DNA of 63,511 bases. Origin: Magnetovibrio sp. GTDB taxonomy: Bacteria; Pseudomonadota; Alphaproteobacteria; Rhodospirillales; Magnetovibrionaceae. The notes beneath the pieces were generated by a model. It searched no databases. It saw only the letters and a list, made by a program, of their open reading frames with translations, and was not told the DNA's origin. Positions 16,947 to 24,998 of this stretch are shown here, in pieces. Within the stretch, counting starts at the first letter, position 1. Each line of letters opens with the position of its first letter. Position numbers and translations under genes: made by a program. The stretch is from NCBI RefSeq assembly GCF_036568125.1, contig NZ_DATCTF010000008.1:1-63511 (forward strand). Reading direction: 5' to 3'.

Positions 16947-18227
16947 ATGAAGGTTTTGGTCGTAGGTTCAGGTGGACGCGAGCACGCACTGTGCTGGGCG
17001 ATCGCAAAATCGCCGAAGTGTGACAAGCTCTATGCCGCACCGGGAAATGCCGGAATCGCGGACGTGGCCGAATGCGTCAAGATCAAAGCCGAAGACGTCG
17101 ATGGTTTGGTGAAGTTTGCCAAATCGGAAAAGATCGACTTCGTCGTCGTCGGCCCCGAAGCTCCGCTGGTGAACGGTTTGGTCGACAAGCTTGAAAGCGT
17201 CGGCATCAAGGCTTTCGGGCCGTCGAAAAAAGCGGCGCAGCTTGAAGGTTCCAAAGCCTTCATGAAGGACCTACTGGCCAAATACAACATTCCCACCGCC
17301 GAATACGGCGTGTTCGACGAACCGGACGCGGCGAAAGAGTACATCATGAAGATGGAAGGCGGCGTGGTGGTCAAGGCCGACGGGTTGGCTGCCGGCAAAG
17401 GCGTGATCGTGTGTCACAACAAAAACGAAGCCTTCGCCGCCATCGACCACATCATGATCGAACGGGCGTTCGGCGCGGCGGGCGACGAGGTGCTGATCGA
17501 GGAATTCATGCCCGGTGAGGAAGTCAGCTTCTTCGCCCTGGTCGATGGCACCACCGCAGTGGCCATGGGCTCAGCCCAAGACCACAAAGCGGTACATGAG
17601 GGCGATGTCGGCCCCAACACCGGCGGCATGGGGGCGTATTCTCCCACTCCGGTGGTCGACACCGCGATGCAAAAAAAAATCATGGCCGAAATCATCCAGC
17701 CGACCATTGAAGCGATGGCCGCCGAAGGCGCACCTTACAAAGGCGTGCTGTTTGCGGGCCTGATGATCAAGGACGGCGAGCCCAAGGTTCTCGAATACAA
17801 TGTCCGCTTCGGCGATCCGGAATGTCAGGTGCTGATGGCGCGCATGAACTCGGACGTGTTGGAAGCCTTGCGGGCGTGCGCCGAAGGCAATCTCAAAGAC
17901 GCCAAGATCACATGGAAGAAAAGCACCGCCTTGGTGGTGGTCATGGCCGCCGACGGTTATCCCGGCAAGTACGCCAAAGGCACCCTGATCAACAATTTGA
18001 GCGCGGCTAACGCCATCAAGGGCGTAGAAGTCTTCCATGCCGGAACCAAGTTCAAGGACAAAAAGGTGGTGTCCAACGGCGGACGCGTGCTGGGCGTCAC
18101 CGCCATCGGCAAAACCGTCAAGGAAGCCCAGGACATCGCTTATCAAGCCGTTGACGCCATCGAGTGGCCCGACGGCTTTTGCCGTCGCGACATCGGTTGG
18201 CGCGCGGTGGAGCGTGAAAAGGCTTAA
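16947..18227 (+). CDS. purD: Phosphoribosylamine-glycine ligase
   Basis: Encodes 426 residues from ATG 16947, chosen for the GGGAGG 12 bases upstream and the standard start KVLVVGSGGREHALCW; a longer in-frame reading from 16872 adds no conserved sequence. The ATP-grasp motifs VVKADGLAAGKGV, DHKAVHEGDVGPNTGGMGAY and EYNVRFGDPECQ are all present. It carries out the second step of purine synthesis in the cytosol. It is a single-gene unit between divergent xseA and the small DUF1244 gene. Confidence 0.96.
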   Translation: MKVLVVGSGGREHALCWAIAKSPKCDKLYAAPGNAGIADVAECVKIKAEDVDGLVKFAKSEKIDFVVVGPEAPLVNGLVDKLESVGIKAFGPSKKAAQLEGSKAFMKDLLAKYNIPTAEYGVFDEPDAAKEYIMKMEGGVVVKADGLAAGKGVIVCHNKNEAFAAIDHIMIERAFGAAGDEVLIEEFMPGEEVSFFALVDGTTAVAMGSAQDHKAVHEGDVGPNTGGMGAYSPTPVVDTAMQKKIMAEIIQPTIEAMAAEGAPYKGVLFAGLMIKDGEPKVLEYNVRFGDPECQVLMARMNSDVLEALRACAEGNLKDAKITWKKSTALVVVMAADGYPGKYAKGTLINNLSAANAIKGVEVFHAGTKFKDKKVVSNGGRVLGVTAIGKTVKEAQDIAYQAVDAIEWPDGFCRRDIGWRAVEREKA

Positions 18228-18322
18228 CGCCGCCTCAAACCTCTAGACATCAAGCCCTTTGTTCCTATATCCCCGGTACTTGAATTTTCGTGTACCCAGG
18301 ATCGGAATGAAGGGCTTTTTCC

Positions 18323-18640
18323 ATGGACGAGCAGACCCGCACCAATCTCGAAGCCGCCGCATGGCGCAGCTTTGTCGCGCACCTGCAAAAGCGCACCGAC
18401 GTGCAAAACATCGATCTGATGAATCTGTCTGGCTTTTGCCGCAACTGCCTATACAAGTGGTTGCTGGAAGCGGCCGAAAACCAGGGTGCTGAACTGTCCA
18501 AGGACGACGCCATTCAGGCTGTTTACGGCATGAGCATCGACGAGTGGAAAGCCAACCACCAGACCAAGGCCAGCGAAGAGCAGCTCAAACTGTTCGAAGA
18601 AACCAAGCCCCTGCATTCGGCGATCAGCGGCCACCGCTGA
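18323..18640 (+). CDS. DUF1244 family protein
   Basis: Encodes 105 residues. The core QNIDLMNLSGFCRNCLYKW is the DUF1244 signature, with two cysteines in CRNC, followed by YGMSIDEWK. The family is small, cytosolic, helical and of unknown function. No RBS stands out (AAGGGC 11 bases upstream). It converges on the oxidoreductase gene, with 14 bases between the stops and no obvious terminator between them. Confidence 0.85.
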   Translation: MDEQTRTNLEAAAWRSFVAHLQKRTDVQNIDLMNLSGFCRNCLYKWLLEAAENQGAELSKDDAIQAVYGMSIDEWKANHQTKASEEQLKLFEETKPLHSAISGHR

Positions 18641-18654
18641 CGCGCCAAAAGCCT

Positions 18655-20367
18655 TTAGTCGTTCAACAGCTCATTGATGACCGGGGTTACGTCGGCGGCT
18701 TTCAGGCGCGAGGTCTTGTTGGTCGGCGGCAACGGTTCGTCGTTGAAGAACGTCGGCAACGCATTGTCGTCTTCGTCGAAACCGGCATCGATGTTGAATT
18801 GCCGTTCCAACTGCAAGGTCTCGAGACCGAGAAGCTCGTAAAACTCGACCTTCAAGTCCGTGCCCAAGGCGTCGTTGATCGCATCGACCATCATTTGTTG
18901 GCTGGCGTTAGTAACCGAGCGCCCAAACAGACACATGCCTAAGCTGTCGTTGGTGGCGCACAGAACCTGAAGCTGGAAGCTTTCTTTCACCAAGTCCGCA
19001 ACCGAAACGCCGGTGCTGTTGAAGGTCGGGTTGTTGCCGACCGTATGGTCCGCGCCTTGGGCCGTGGTCATCATTGAAATGGCCGTGACTTCCGCGACGC
19101 GGGGGTCGTAGGCGCTCAGCGCCTGCTTTTTGATCACCGGCAACCGCTTCAAACCACGCTTCGCGCCGACCCGCGCCACGCCTTGGGCCAGGTCGCGTCC
19201 GCGTTCATTGCCGACGCGCAGATCGTCCATGGCTTGATGCATGAACGCCAGATCGCCGAACGCGGCGTCGCCCGCTTCCATCAACACGGCCAGCAACGCG
19301 CCGATCTCGATACTGTCGATACCGAGGTCATTGGCGTGAAAATTGAGTTCCGCCAAATCGTCGGGGTCGCTTAAACCGCAGTTGGTGCCCATCACGCCGA
19401 TGGTTTCATATTCAACCGGCGAGACAACTTCTTTGCCGTCCTTGTCGAAATAGACGTTGGAACATTTGATCTGACACCCCGGCATGCAGGCATGCGACAC
19501 AACGCCGCCGCGCTTGACGTTTTGGTCGTGGATGTAATCGCCCCCCATGGGGAAAACGCTGTCTTCCGCTTCGGTCGCGCGACCGATGGAAAAATTGTTC
19601 ACCGGAATCGCGCCAATGTGGTTCATCACATCGGCGGTCATGGCGGTGCCGAACTGGCTCAGGGCCTGCACCTTGGCGTCCTCGGCAAGCTTGTCGCCAT
19701 AGACGCGCACCGTTCCCATGACCTTTTTACGATCGTGGAACGTCGGCATCTTGTGCTTGTCGACGACAATCGCCTTGACCTTCTTAGCCCCCATCACCGC
19801 GCCGACGCCGCCACGCGCCGCCAGACGCGAGGGACGGTTGTCCGTATCGGAAAAGGCGATGCCCGCGATCAAGCCGCCGTATTCGCCGACCGGGCCGCAC
19901 AGGGCGATGCTGATTTTATCGCCATAAGCTTCGTGCAGCATAGCGGCGGCTTCGACGTTGCCTTTGCCCAAATAGGGTGTCGCATCATCGAATGTGACCT
20001 CGCCATCTTTAGGAATACGGATCACCACCCAATCGTCACTGGCACCATTCAAGGTCAGCCCGGAAATTTCCAGCTGGCCCATGGCAAACGCAAACGTACC
20101 GCCGGCATTGGCTTCCTTGATGCCACCCGTGAGCGGGCTTTTGCAGCCGACACTGATGCGGTTGGCATTGGAAAAATTCGTTCCAGCAAAGGGGCCGGCG
20201 GAAAAAATCAAAGGGTTCTCAGGTGACATCGGATCAACCGTGGCCACGCCGCGTTCAACCAGCGTCTTCGCGATGTGGTAACGGCCCGAGCGCGCCAGAG
20301 CCTCCCCACTTTGCGTTTCCTTGCGGACAGAGCGAGCGTTCAGGTCGAAATGAAGGTATTGGCGCAT
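18655..20367 (-). CDS. aor: Aldehyde:ferredoxin oxidoreductase family protein
   Basis: Encodes 570 residues from ATG 20367, chosen because GGAA precedes it and RQYLHFDLN is the usual family start. The AOR N-domain mark NRISVGCKSPLTGG and later TNCGLSDPDDLAELN are clear. Such enzymes carry a tungsten/molybdenum pyranopterin and one 4Fe-4S cluster, and oxidise aldehydes or reduce carboxylates with ferredoxin, in the cytosol. The cluster cysteines would be C294, C298, C302 and C479. The first spacing is three residues (CMPGC) rather than the family's usual two. No partner subunit lies beside it. Substrate unknown. Confidence 0.82.
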   Translation of the reverse strand: MRQYLHFDLNARSVRKETQSGEALARSGRYHIAKTLVERGVATVDPMSPENPLIFSAGPFAGTNFSNANRISVGCKSPLTGGIKEANAGGTFAFAMGQLEISGLTLNGASDDWVVIRIPKDGEVTFDDATPYLGKGNVEAAAMLHEAYGDKISIALCGPVGEYGGLIAGIAFSDTDNRPSRLAARGGVGAVMGAKKVKAIVVDKHKMPTFHDRKKVMGTVRVYGDKLAEDAKVQALSQFGTAMTADVMNHIGAIPVNNFSIGRATEAEDSVFPMGGDYIHDQNVKRGGVVSHACMPGCQIKCSNVYFDKDGKEVVSPVEYETIGVMGTNCGLSDPDDLAELNFHANDLGIDSIEIGALLAVLMEAGDAAFGDLAFMHQAMDDLRVGNERGRDLAQGVARVGAKRGLKRLPVIKKQALSAYDPRVAEVTAISMMTTAQGADHTVGNNPTFNSTGVSVADLVKESFQLQVLCATNDSLGMCLFGRSVTNASQQMMVDAINDALGTDLKVEFYELLGLETLQLERQFNIDAGFDEDDNALPTFFNDEPLPPTNKTSRLKAADVTPVINELLND

Positions 20368-20577
20368 GAGAATTCCAAGACGAAAAAGCACAATGACCGA
20401 AGCTTATATAGGCGATGGCCGTCAATTCCAAAGCCTCGCTTGTCGCATCGACTGACAAACGGACATAGCGTTTATCGTGAATCAACGCGAAGATCAACTC
20501 GGCTGTCCACCGCACCTCCGCCTCACCGCCCCCTCGCATTGCAAATCCAAATTGACATGCATGTAAAGGTTACAAAA

Positions 20578-20610
20578 AAGAAGGAACGAAGCCGCGCTTC
20601 GTCCCTTCTT
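20578..20610 (-). terminator. Terminator of the sulfur globule protein gene
   Basis: A 14-base inverted repeat (AAGAAGG-ACGAAG / CTTCGT-CCTTCTT, one mismatch, 5-base loop) is followed on the minus strand by TTTTTTG. It lies about 35 bases after the stop at 20647. The rest of 20368-20577 holds only the weak promoter region of the AOR gene (a TATATA at about 20404). Confidence 0.85.
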
Positions 20611-20646
20611 CTCGTTGTTCAAGCACAAGACGTCTGAATTTGTGGC

Positions 20647-21084
20647 TTACTTATCCTTGGCCGCCGGCGCCGCAGGTGCTGCGGGGGCGACGGGCGGCGG
20701 TGCATATCCATAGGGTGCATATCCATAGGGTGCGTAGCCATACGGCGCATATCCATACGGCGCCCAGCCGTAGGGACCGTAACCGTTATAACCGTTCCAA
20801 CCGTTGTAGCCGTTATAACCGTTGTAACCGCTGCCCGATCCATTGCCGCGTCCGCTGAAGCTCATGGAGAAGTCGCCGGAACCGTCGCCCCAACCATTGC
20901 CCCAACCGTTGTTGTTCCAATTGTTGTTGTTCCAATTGTTACCCCATCCAGGGCCCCAACCATTGCCCCAACCGGGGCCCCAGCCCCAAGCCGCGGCATC
21001 GTGGGATGCCAGCGCAGAAGCGCCGACCAGACCGGCAACAGCAAGTATTTTCATCAATTTAGGTGTGTGCATGACCTCCCCCAT
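20647..21084 (-). CDS. Sulfur globule family protein (Gly/Asn/Tyr/Trp-rich, exported)
   Basis: Encodes 145 residues: a signal peptide ([21 protein letters not shown]), then a [11 protein letters not shown] / NNWNNNNW region, [13 protein letters not shown], a run of NGY triplets, five copies of a five-residue YAPYG-like unit and a Pro/Ala tail. This composition and order are those of sulfur globule envelope proteins of purple sulfur bacteria. Such proteins coat stored elemental sulfur in the periplasm. I choose the ATG at 21084 because AGGA lies 7 bases upstream. A strong terminator follows. Another low-complexity secreted structural protein is the main alternative. Confidence 0.72.
   Translation of the reverse strand: MGEVMHTPKLMKILAVAGLVGASALASHDAAAWGWGPGWGNGWGPGWGNNWNNNNWNNNGWGNGWGDGSGDFSMSFSGRGNGSGSGYNGYNGYNGWNGYNGYGPYGWAPYGYAPYGYAPYGYAPYGYAPPPVAPAAPAAPAAKDK
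20698..20831. repeat. Short tandem coding repeats in the sulfur globule gene
   Basis: From about 20698 to 20772 a 15-base unit recurs five times, encoding a YAPYG-like pentapeptide. From about 20777 to 20831 a 9-base unit encodes NGY/NGW triplets. Several units are identical at DNA level, so copy number may vary between strains by slippage. Confidence 0.8.
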
Positions 21085-21157
21085 GAACGTTTCCTAGGTA
21101 ATCCGGAAAGAGGGAAAGCGGCTCCCCACAATCCGAAGATGCAAAGTGCACGGAAAA

Positions 21158-21184
21158 TTTATAAAACTTGGGCGATTTTGCCAA
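21158..21184 (-). promoter_or_regulatory. Candidate promoter of the sulfur globule gene
   Basis: On the minus strand TTGGCA (21184-21179) and TATAAA (21163-21158) are 15 bases apart; TAAATT gives a 17-base spacer. Transcription would start near 21150, about 65 bases before the start codon. Confidence 0.3.
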
Positions 21185-21208
21185 GTGGCTTTGACACGTT
21201 TTAAGCGC

Positions 21209-21667
21209 TTAGCGCTTGGAGCGAAAAAACGTTCGCAGCAATTCCGCCGAGACACTCTCTTGAAGCCCGCCATAAACGTCGGGGCTATGGTGGCAGGTGG
21301 GTTGAGCAAAGATTGCCGGGCCATGTTCCACACCGCCCATTTTAGGATCGTACGCACCGAAATAGACCCGCCGGATGCGTGCGAACGAAATCGCGGTGGC
21401 GCACATGGCGCAGGGTTCCAACGTGACGTACAAGTCGCAGCCCACCAGCCGCGCCGAGCCCGCCTGCTTTGCAGCCTCGCGGATGGCCAACAGTTCGGCG
21501 TGCGCGGTGGGGTCGTCAAGTTCTTCGGTGCGGTTGCCCGCGCGAGCCAAAACGGTGCCGGTTTCAGCCTCGACAATCACGCAACCGACCGGGACCTCGC
21601 CACGCTCGAACGCGCCTTGCGCTTCCAACAGCGCCATTTCCATGTAGGTTTCGCTGGAACTCGTCAT
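21209..21667 (-). CDS. tadA: tRNA adenosine(34) deaminase
   Basis: Encodes 152 residues from ATG 21667 (MTSSSETYMEMALLEAQ), the common TadA start; an in-frame ATG at 21694 is possible. The zinc/catalytic motifs THAELLA (HAE) and LEPCAMC (PCxxC) are intact. It converts A34 to inosine in tRNA-Arg(ACG) in the cytosol and is normally essential. It is divergent from the amidotransferase-like gene at 21744. Confidence 0.94.
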   Translation of the reverse strand: MTSSSETYMEMALLEAQGAFERGEVPVGCVIVEAETGTVLARAGNRTEELDDPTAHAELLAIREAAKQAGSARLVGCDLYVTLEPCAMCATAISFARIRRVYFGAYDPKMGGVEHGPAIFAQPTCHHSPDVYGGLQESVSAELLRTFFRSKR

Positions 21668-21743
21668 AATCAGAAAGTGCAGACCCGGGCGCATTCCGTC
21701 AAGTCTTCTTGCTCCCGCGCGTCAGGGGACTTACATTCGCCCT

Positions 21744-22505
21744 ATGACAACAGAACTCATCACGCCGGTTATCGGCATACCGCTCGACAGTGAAACCGGG
21801 GGCGCGGAGCAATACTCCAAATTCCCGTGGTATGCCCTGCGCCAAAATTACATTTCCGCGGTGGTCAAGGCCGGCGGCTTGCCGTTGCTGATGCCTCACG
21901 AGCCGAGCCTTTTGGACATTTACGCCGACGACATCGATGGATTGCTGATAACCGGCGGCAATTTCGACGTCGATCCGGCCATGTACGGCGCCACCACCAC
22001 CCACGACAGCGTCAGCACCAAGGACGACCGCACGGCGTTCGAAATGGCGATCTTGCAAAGCGCCATGAAACGCGACCTGCCGGTGCTGGGCATCTGCGGC
22101 GGGCAACAGCTGTTGCATGTGGCGCTGGGCGGCACGCTGATCCAGCATATTCCCCATGAACTGCCCGATGCTTTGGCCCACGAGCAGCCCAACCCGCGTG
22201 ACGAGGTCGGCCACGACGTGGAGATCGTACCTGGCACCATACTGCACGACATCGTCGGCCAACCTCACATTCAAGTGAACAGTGCCCACCACCAGGCCGC
22301 CCGCGACGAACCGGCGGGTGTAAAAATCAACGCCCGTGCCCCCGACGGGGTCATCGAGGGCTGTGAAGCCACCAACATGACGTTTTGTCTCGGCGTGCAG
22401 TGGCATCCCGAATTCGAAATCACCGACGCCGACGTGCGCATCTTCGCCGCATTCGTCGAAGCCGCGCGGGAATACGCCATAGGACGCGAAACCAGCAATG
22501 ACTGA
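21744..22505 (+). CDS. Gamma-glutamyl-gamma-aminobutyrate hydrolase family protein (peptidase C26)
   Basis: Encodes 253 residues of the class-I glutamine amidotransferase fold. The nucleophile elbow is LGICGGQQLLHVALGG with the catalytic cysteine, and the C-terminal His-Glu is in VQWHPEFE. The PuuD-like family hydrolyses gamma-glutamyl amide bonds in the cytosol, for example in putrescine breakdown. No puu genes are nearby, so the real substrate is open. The end overlaps the pseudouridine synthase start by 8 bases. Confidence 0.85.
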   Translation: MTTELITPVIGIPLDSETGGAEQYSKFPWYALRQNYISAVVKAGGLPLLMPHEPSLLDIYADDIDGLLITGGNFDVDPAMYGATTTHDSVSTKDDRTAFEMAILQSAMKRDLPVLGICGGQQLLHVALGGTLIQHIPHELPDALAHEQPNPRDEVGHDVEIVPGTILHDIVGQPHIQVNSAHHQAARDEPAGVKINARAPDGVIEGCEATNMTFCLGVQWHPEFEITDADVRIFAAFVEAAREYAIGRETSND

Positions 22506-23463
22506 TCAAGATACCGCACCGGACGACACCGATGACGCCGCTGACAAAGGTGAGCGCATCGCCAAGGTGATGGCGCGCGCGGGGCTGTGTTCGCGCCGTG
22601 ACGCGGAACGCTGGATCGCGGAAGGTCGCGTGCGTGTAAACGGCAAAGTCATCGACACCCCCGCGACCTTGGTCACGGACCCCACCACCGTGGTAGTCGA
22701 CGGCAAACCCTTGGCGGCCCCCGCCGAGCCGCAGTTGTGGCGCTATCACAAGCCGCCGGGATTGGTCACCTCGCACAAGGACGACCAGGGCCGTGAGACG
22801 GTTTTCGACCAACTGCCGCGCGAAATCGGCCGGGTTGTTTCGGTCGGCCGGTTGGATCTGAATTCCGAAGGCTTGCTGTTGCTGACCAACGACGGCGGAC
22901 TGGCGCGCGAGCTGGAACTGCCGTCCAACGATTGGGTGCGCACCTACCGGGTCCGCGTGTTCGGCTACGTCGATGATGAAAAGCTCGCCGTTTTGCAAAA
23001 CGGCATCACGTATGAAGGCGTCAAATACGGCGCCATCAATGCCCAGATCGAAAAGAAAACCGGGCGCAACGCGTGGCTGATCGTGTCGCTGAGCGAAGGC
23101 AAGAATCGCGAAATCCGCCGTGTGATGGAATACTTGGAATTGCAGGTAAACCGCCTGATCCGTACCGGTTACGGTCCCTTCCGCCTCGACAATCTGCAAC
23201 GCGGCGACGTGCAATTGGTGCCGCGTCGCCAGATGATCGACCAATTGGGCGGCAAGCTCGACGGTGCCGGAACTGCGATCAAAATGACCAAGACCGGTTG
23301 GGCAAAGGCAAAAGCCAAACCGAACGCAAAGCCCAAACCACGCAAACCCCGTGCCGACAAGGCGCGCACAGACAAGGCGACACCGGGTAAATCTCATTCG
23401 GCTAAGTCGCATACGGGCAAACCGCGCGCAGCCAAACCAAGCGCGCGCAAGCCACGTACATGA
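22498..23463 (+). CDS. rluB: 23S rRNA pseudouridine synthase, RluB/RsuA family
   Basis: Encodes 321 residues: an S4 RNA-binding domain (ERIAKVMARAGLCSRRDAERW), the catalytic domain with GRLDLNSEGLLLLTNDG (catalytic Asp) and EGKNREIRRVMEYL, then a ~70-residue Lys/Ala/Pro-rich basic tail. The closest named match is RluB (23S U2605), with RsuA/RluE as alternatives. The basic tail is a common alphaproteobacterial extension that probably helps rRNA binding. It is followed 7 bases later by rsmD. Confidence 0.88.
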   Translation: MTDQDTAPDDTDDAADKGERIAKVMARAGLCSRRDAERWIAEGRVRVNGKVIDTPATLVTDPTTVVVDGKPLAAPAEPQLWRYHKPPGLVTSHKDDQGRETVFDQLPREIGRVVSVGRLDLNSEGLLLLTNDGGLARELELPSNDWVRTYRVRVFGYVDDEKLAVLQNGITYEGVKYGAINAQIEKKTGRNAWLIVSLSEGKNREIRRVMEYLELQVNRLIRTGYGPFRLDNLQRGDVQLVPRRQMIDQLGGKLDGAGTAIKMTKTGWAKAKAKPNAKPKPRKPRADKARTDKATPGKSHSAKSHTGKPRAAKPSARKPRT

Positions 23464-23470
23464 TCCGGCC

Positions 23471-24043
23471 ATGCGTATAGTCGGCGGCAAACACAAGGGC
23501 CGATCCCTGGCCGCACCGCAAGGGCGCGACACCCGCCCGACATCCGACCGTGCCCGCGAAGCCATGTTCAACGTGCTCGAACATCTCAGCATCGGTCCGG
23601 GCATACGCGATGCTCGGGTTCTGGACGTATTCGCCGGAACCGGCGCTTTGGGGTTGGAGGCCCTGTCGCGCGGCGCGCTTCATGCCACATTCGTCGAAAA
23701 CCACCGCGGCGCGATCAAAACCTTAACCGCCAACATCATTGCCTTGAAAGAAAGCGACCACTGCGCCGTTTTGCCCATCAAGGCGACTGCCATCCCGCTC
23801 TGCACCCCACCCCACGCACCCGTGGACTACGCCTTTTTGGATGCGCCTTATGACAAGGGCCTGAGCGTGCCGGCACTTCATGCCCTGGCCGAGCGCGGCT
23901 GGCTTGCCCCCGAAGCAGTGATCATGGTCGAGGTCGGCGCGCGCGAAGCCTTCGCTCCACCCGTCGGATTTTCGGAGGTCAAGGAAAAGACCTACGGTGC
24001 TGCACGAGCTGTGTTCCTTGAGTTTCGACACAAGGTCGCCTAG
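23471..24043 (+). CDS. rsmD: 16S rRNA (guanine(966)-N(2))-methyltransferase
   Basis: Encodes 190 residues from ATG 23471 (MRIVGGKHKGRSL), the standard RsmD start; an upstream in-frame reading from 23351 would lie in the rluB tail. The SAM site VLDVFAGTGALGLEALSRGA and the catalytic motif FLDAPYDKG (normally DPPY; here DAPY) are visible. The Pro-to-Ala change in the NPPY-like motif is worth noting but is seen in other members. It modifies G966 of 16S rRNA. Confidence 0.92.
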   Translation: MRIVGGKHKGRSLAAPQGRDTRPTSDRAREAMFNVLEHLSIGPGIRDARVLDVFAGTGALGLEALSRGALHATFVENHRGAIKTLTANIIALKESDHCAVLPIKATAIPLCTPPHAPVDYAFLDAPYDKGLSVPALHALAERGWLAPEAVIMVEVGAREAFAPPVGFSEVKEKTYGAARAVFLEFRHKVA

Positions 24044-24095
24044 GCCATTTCACACAGAGTTATAGTATTATCCTTTTATCATGTATTTTTCGGAC

Positions 24096-24158
24096 GTAAT
24101 TAATTACACTATTTTTGTGTGGATTTTACCCCCACAAATGGTTTAGAACAATTCTCCA
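24096..24158 (+). promoter_or_regulatory. Dyad-rich control region in front of the dsrE-tusA operon
   Basis: This AT-rich gap holds three dyads in 63 bases: a perfect 12-base palindrome GTAATTAATTAC (24096-24107), TTTGTG...CACAAA with inner GG/CC pairs (24114-24138), and TTTAGAA-CAA-TTCTCCA (24142-24158), which resembles an Irr/ICE-type iron box with a degenerate right half. The gene start is 68 bases further on. The regulators are not known. Confidence 0.4.
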
Positions 24159-24225
24159 TCATCCCTTGCCCGCAACGCCCTTAGGCTGATTGCGCTTACG
24201 CCCCTTTATGAACGGAGGTCCCAAT

Positions 24226-24624
24226 ATGGCCGCACTGCCGCTTTACATCATGCTGAGTTCTTCTGACCGCGACAAACTTCAGCTGGCGTCGATGATCGCT
24301 TCGGTTGCGGCAGTCTCCGAACGACCGGTCCACGTGTTCGTGTCCATGGGCGCGATCAAGGTGTTCGACAAAAACGCCAGCGGTAACGCCCGTTATGCGG
24401 ACAGCGCGTTCAACGCGGAATTGTGCGAAAAGAACGCCCCCGATCCGGTCGACATGTTCGGCCAGGGCAAGATGCTCGGCGATATGACCATGTGGGCGTG
24501 CTCCATGGTGCTCGACGTTTTGGGCTGGGACGAAAGCAATTTGGTCGACGATCTGTTCGATGGCCAAATGGGTTTGACCAAGTTCTTGTCCGACGCCGAG
24601 GAAGGCCAGCTGATTTCGATGTAA
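24226..24624 (+). CDS. dsrE: DsrE family sulfur-carrier-type protein
   Basis: Encodes 132 residues from ATG 24226, directly behind GGAGG. The fold marks are PLYIMLSSSDRDKLQLAS at the start, HVFVSMGAIKVF, and MTMWACSMVLDVLGW, which contains C92, the likely persulfide-carrying cysteine of DsrE/DsrE-like proteins. C67 is a second cysteine. Such proteins accept and pass sulfur as a persulfide in the cytosol, often together with TusA, which is the next gene. It is not part of a dsrEFH trio here, so a stand-alone DsrE (DsrE2/3-type) role is more likely than a DsrEFH one. Confidence 0.85.
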   Translation: MAALPLYIMLSSSDRDKLQLASMIASVAAVSERPVHVFVSMGAIKVFDKNASGNARYADSAFNAELCEKNAPDPVDMFGQGKMLGDMTMWACSMVLDVLGWDESNLVDDLFDGQMGLTKFLSDAEEGQLISM

Positions 24625-24701
24625 TTCACCCCCCCCCGTCATCCACTCAAACGCACCTTCTCAATCGGTGCGACAAATTAGGTCCAGGAGGCCAGAACAA
24701 T

Positions 24702-24932
24702 ATGAGCGAACGTAAAGTAATCGATGCCCGCGGTTCTTTTTGCCCCGGCCCGCTGATGGAACTCATCGCAGCGCTAAAACTTTTGAACGTCGGCGACGAA
24801 GTCGAAATTCTGTCCACCGATCAAGGCACGGCCAAGGACGTGCCGGAATGGTGTGCGAAAGTCGGCCATGAAACGGTCGAGTCCGGTGAAAAAGACGGCC
24901 ACTGGTTCGTGGTCGTGCGTAAAGCGAAATAA
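24702..24932 (+). CDS. tusA: TusA-family sulfurtransferase carrier
   Basis: Encodes 76 residues from ATG 24702 behind CAGGAGG. The TusA motif is ARGSFCPGPLMELIAALK, with the sulfur-carrying C14 in CPGP. It passes sulfane sulfur between proteins in the cytosol. The position between dsrE and an SQR-like gene suggests oxidative sulfur metabolism rather than tRNA thiolation. The spacing to both neighbours is about 70 bases, each gene having its own strong RBS. Confidence 0.9.
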   Translation: MSERKVIDARGSFCPGPLMELIAALKLLNVGDEVEILSTDQGTAKDVPEWCAKVGHETVESGEKDGHWFVVVRKAK

Positions 24933-24998
24933 ACCATCGTCAATCGGCCCGTCACGGCCTGGGGGTATGTGACGGGCAAATCTCTAGGGAGGTACTCA

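Noticed and set aside
20698-20831. A CRISPR-like or non-coding repeat array
   Set aside because: The units are 15 and 9 bases, with no spacers, and stay in frame with the globule protein; they are coding repeats.
23351-23470. An N-terminal extension of rsmD into the rluB tail
   Set aside because: The extension lies inside the basic tail of rluB in another frame and is not conserved; MRIVGG is the normal start.
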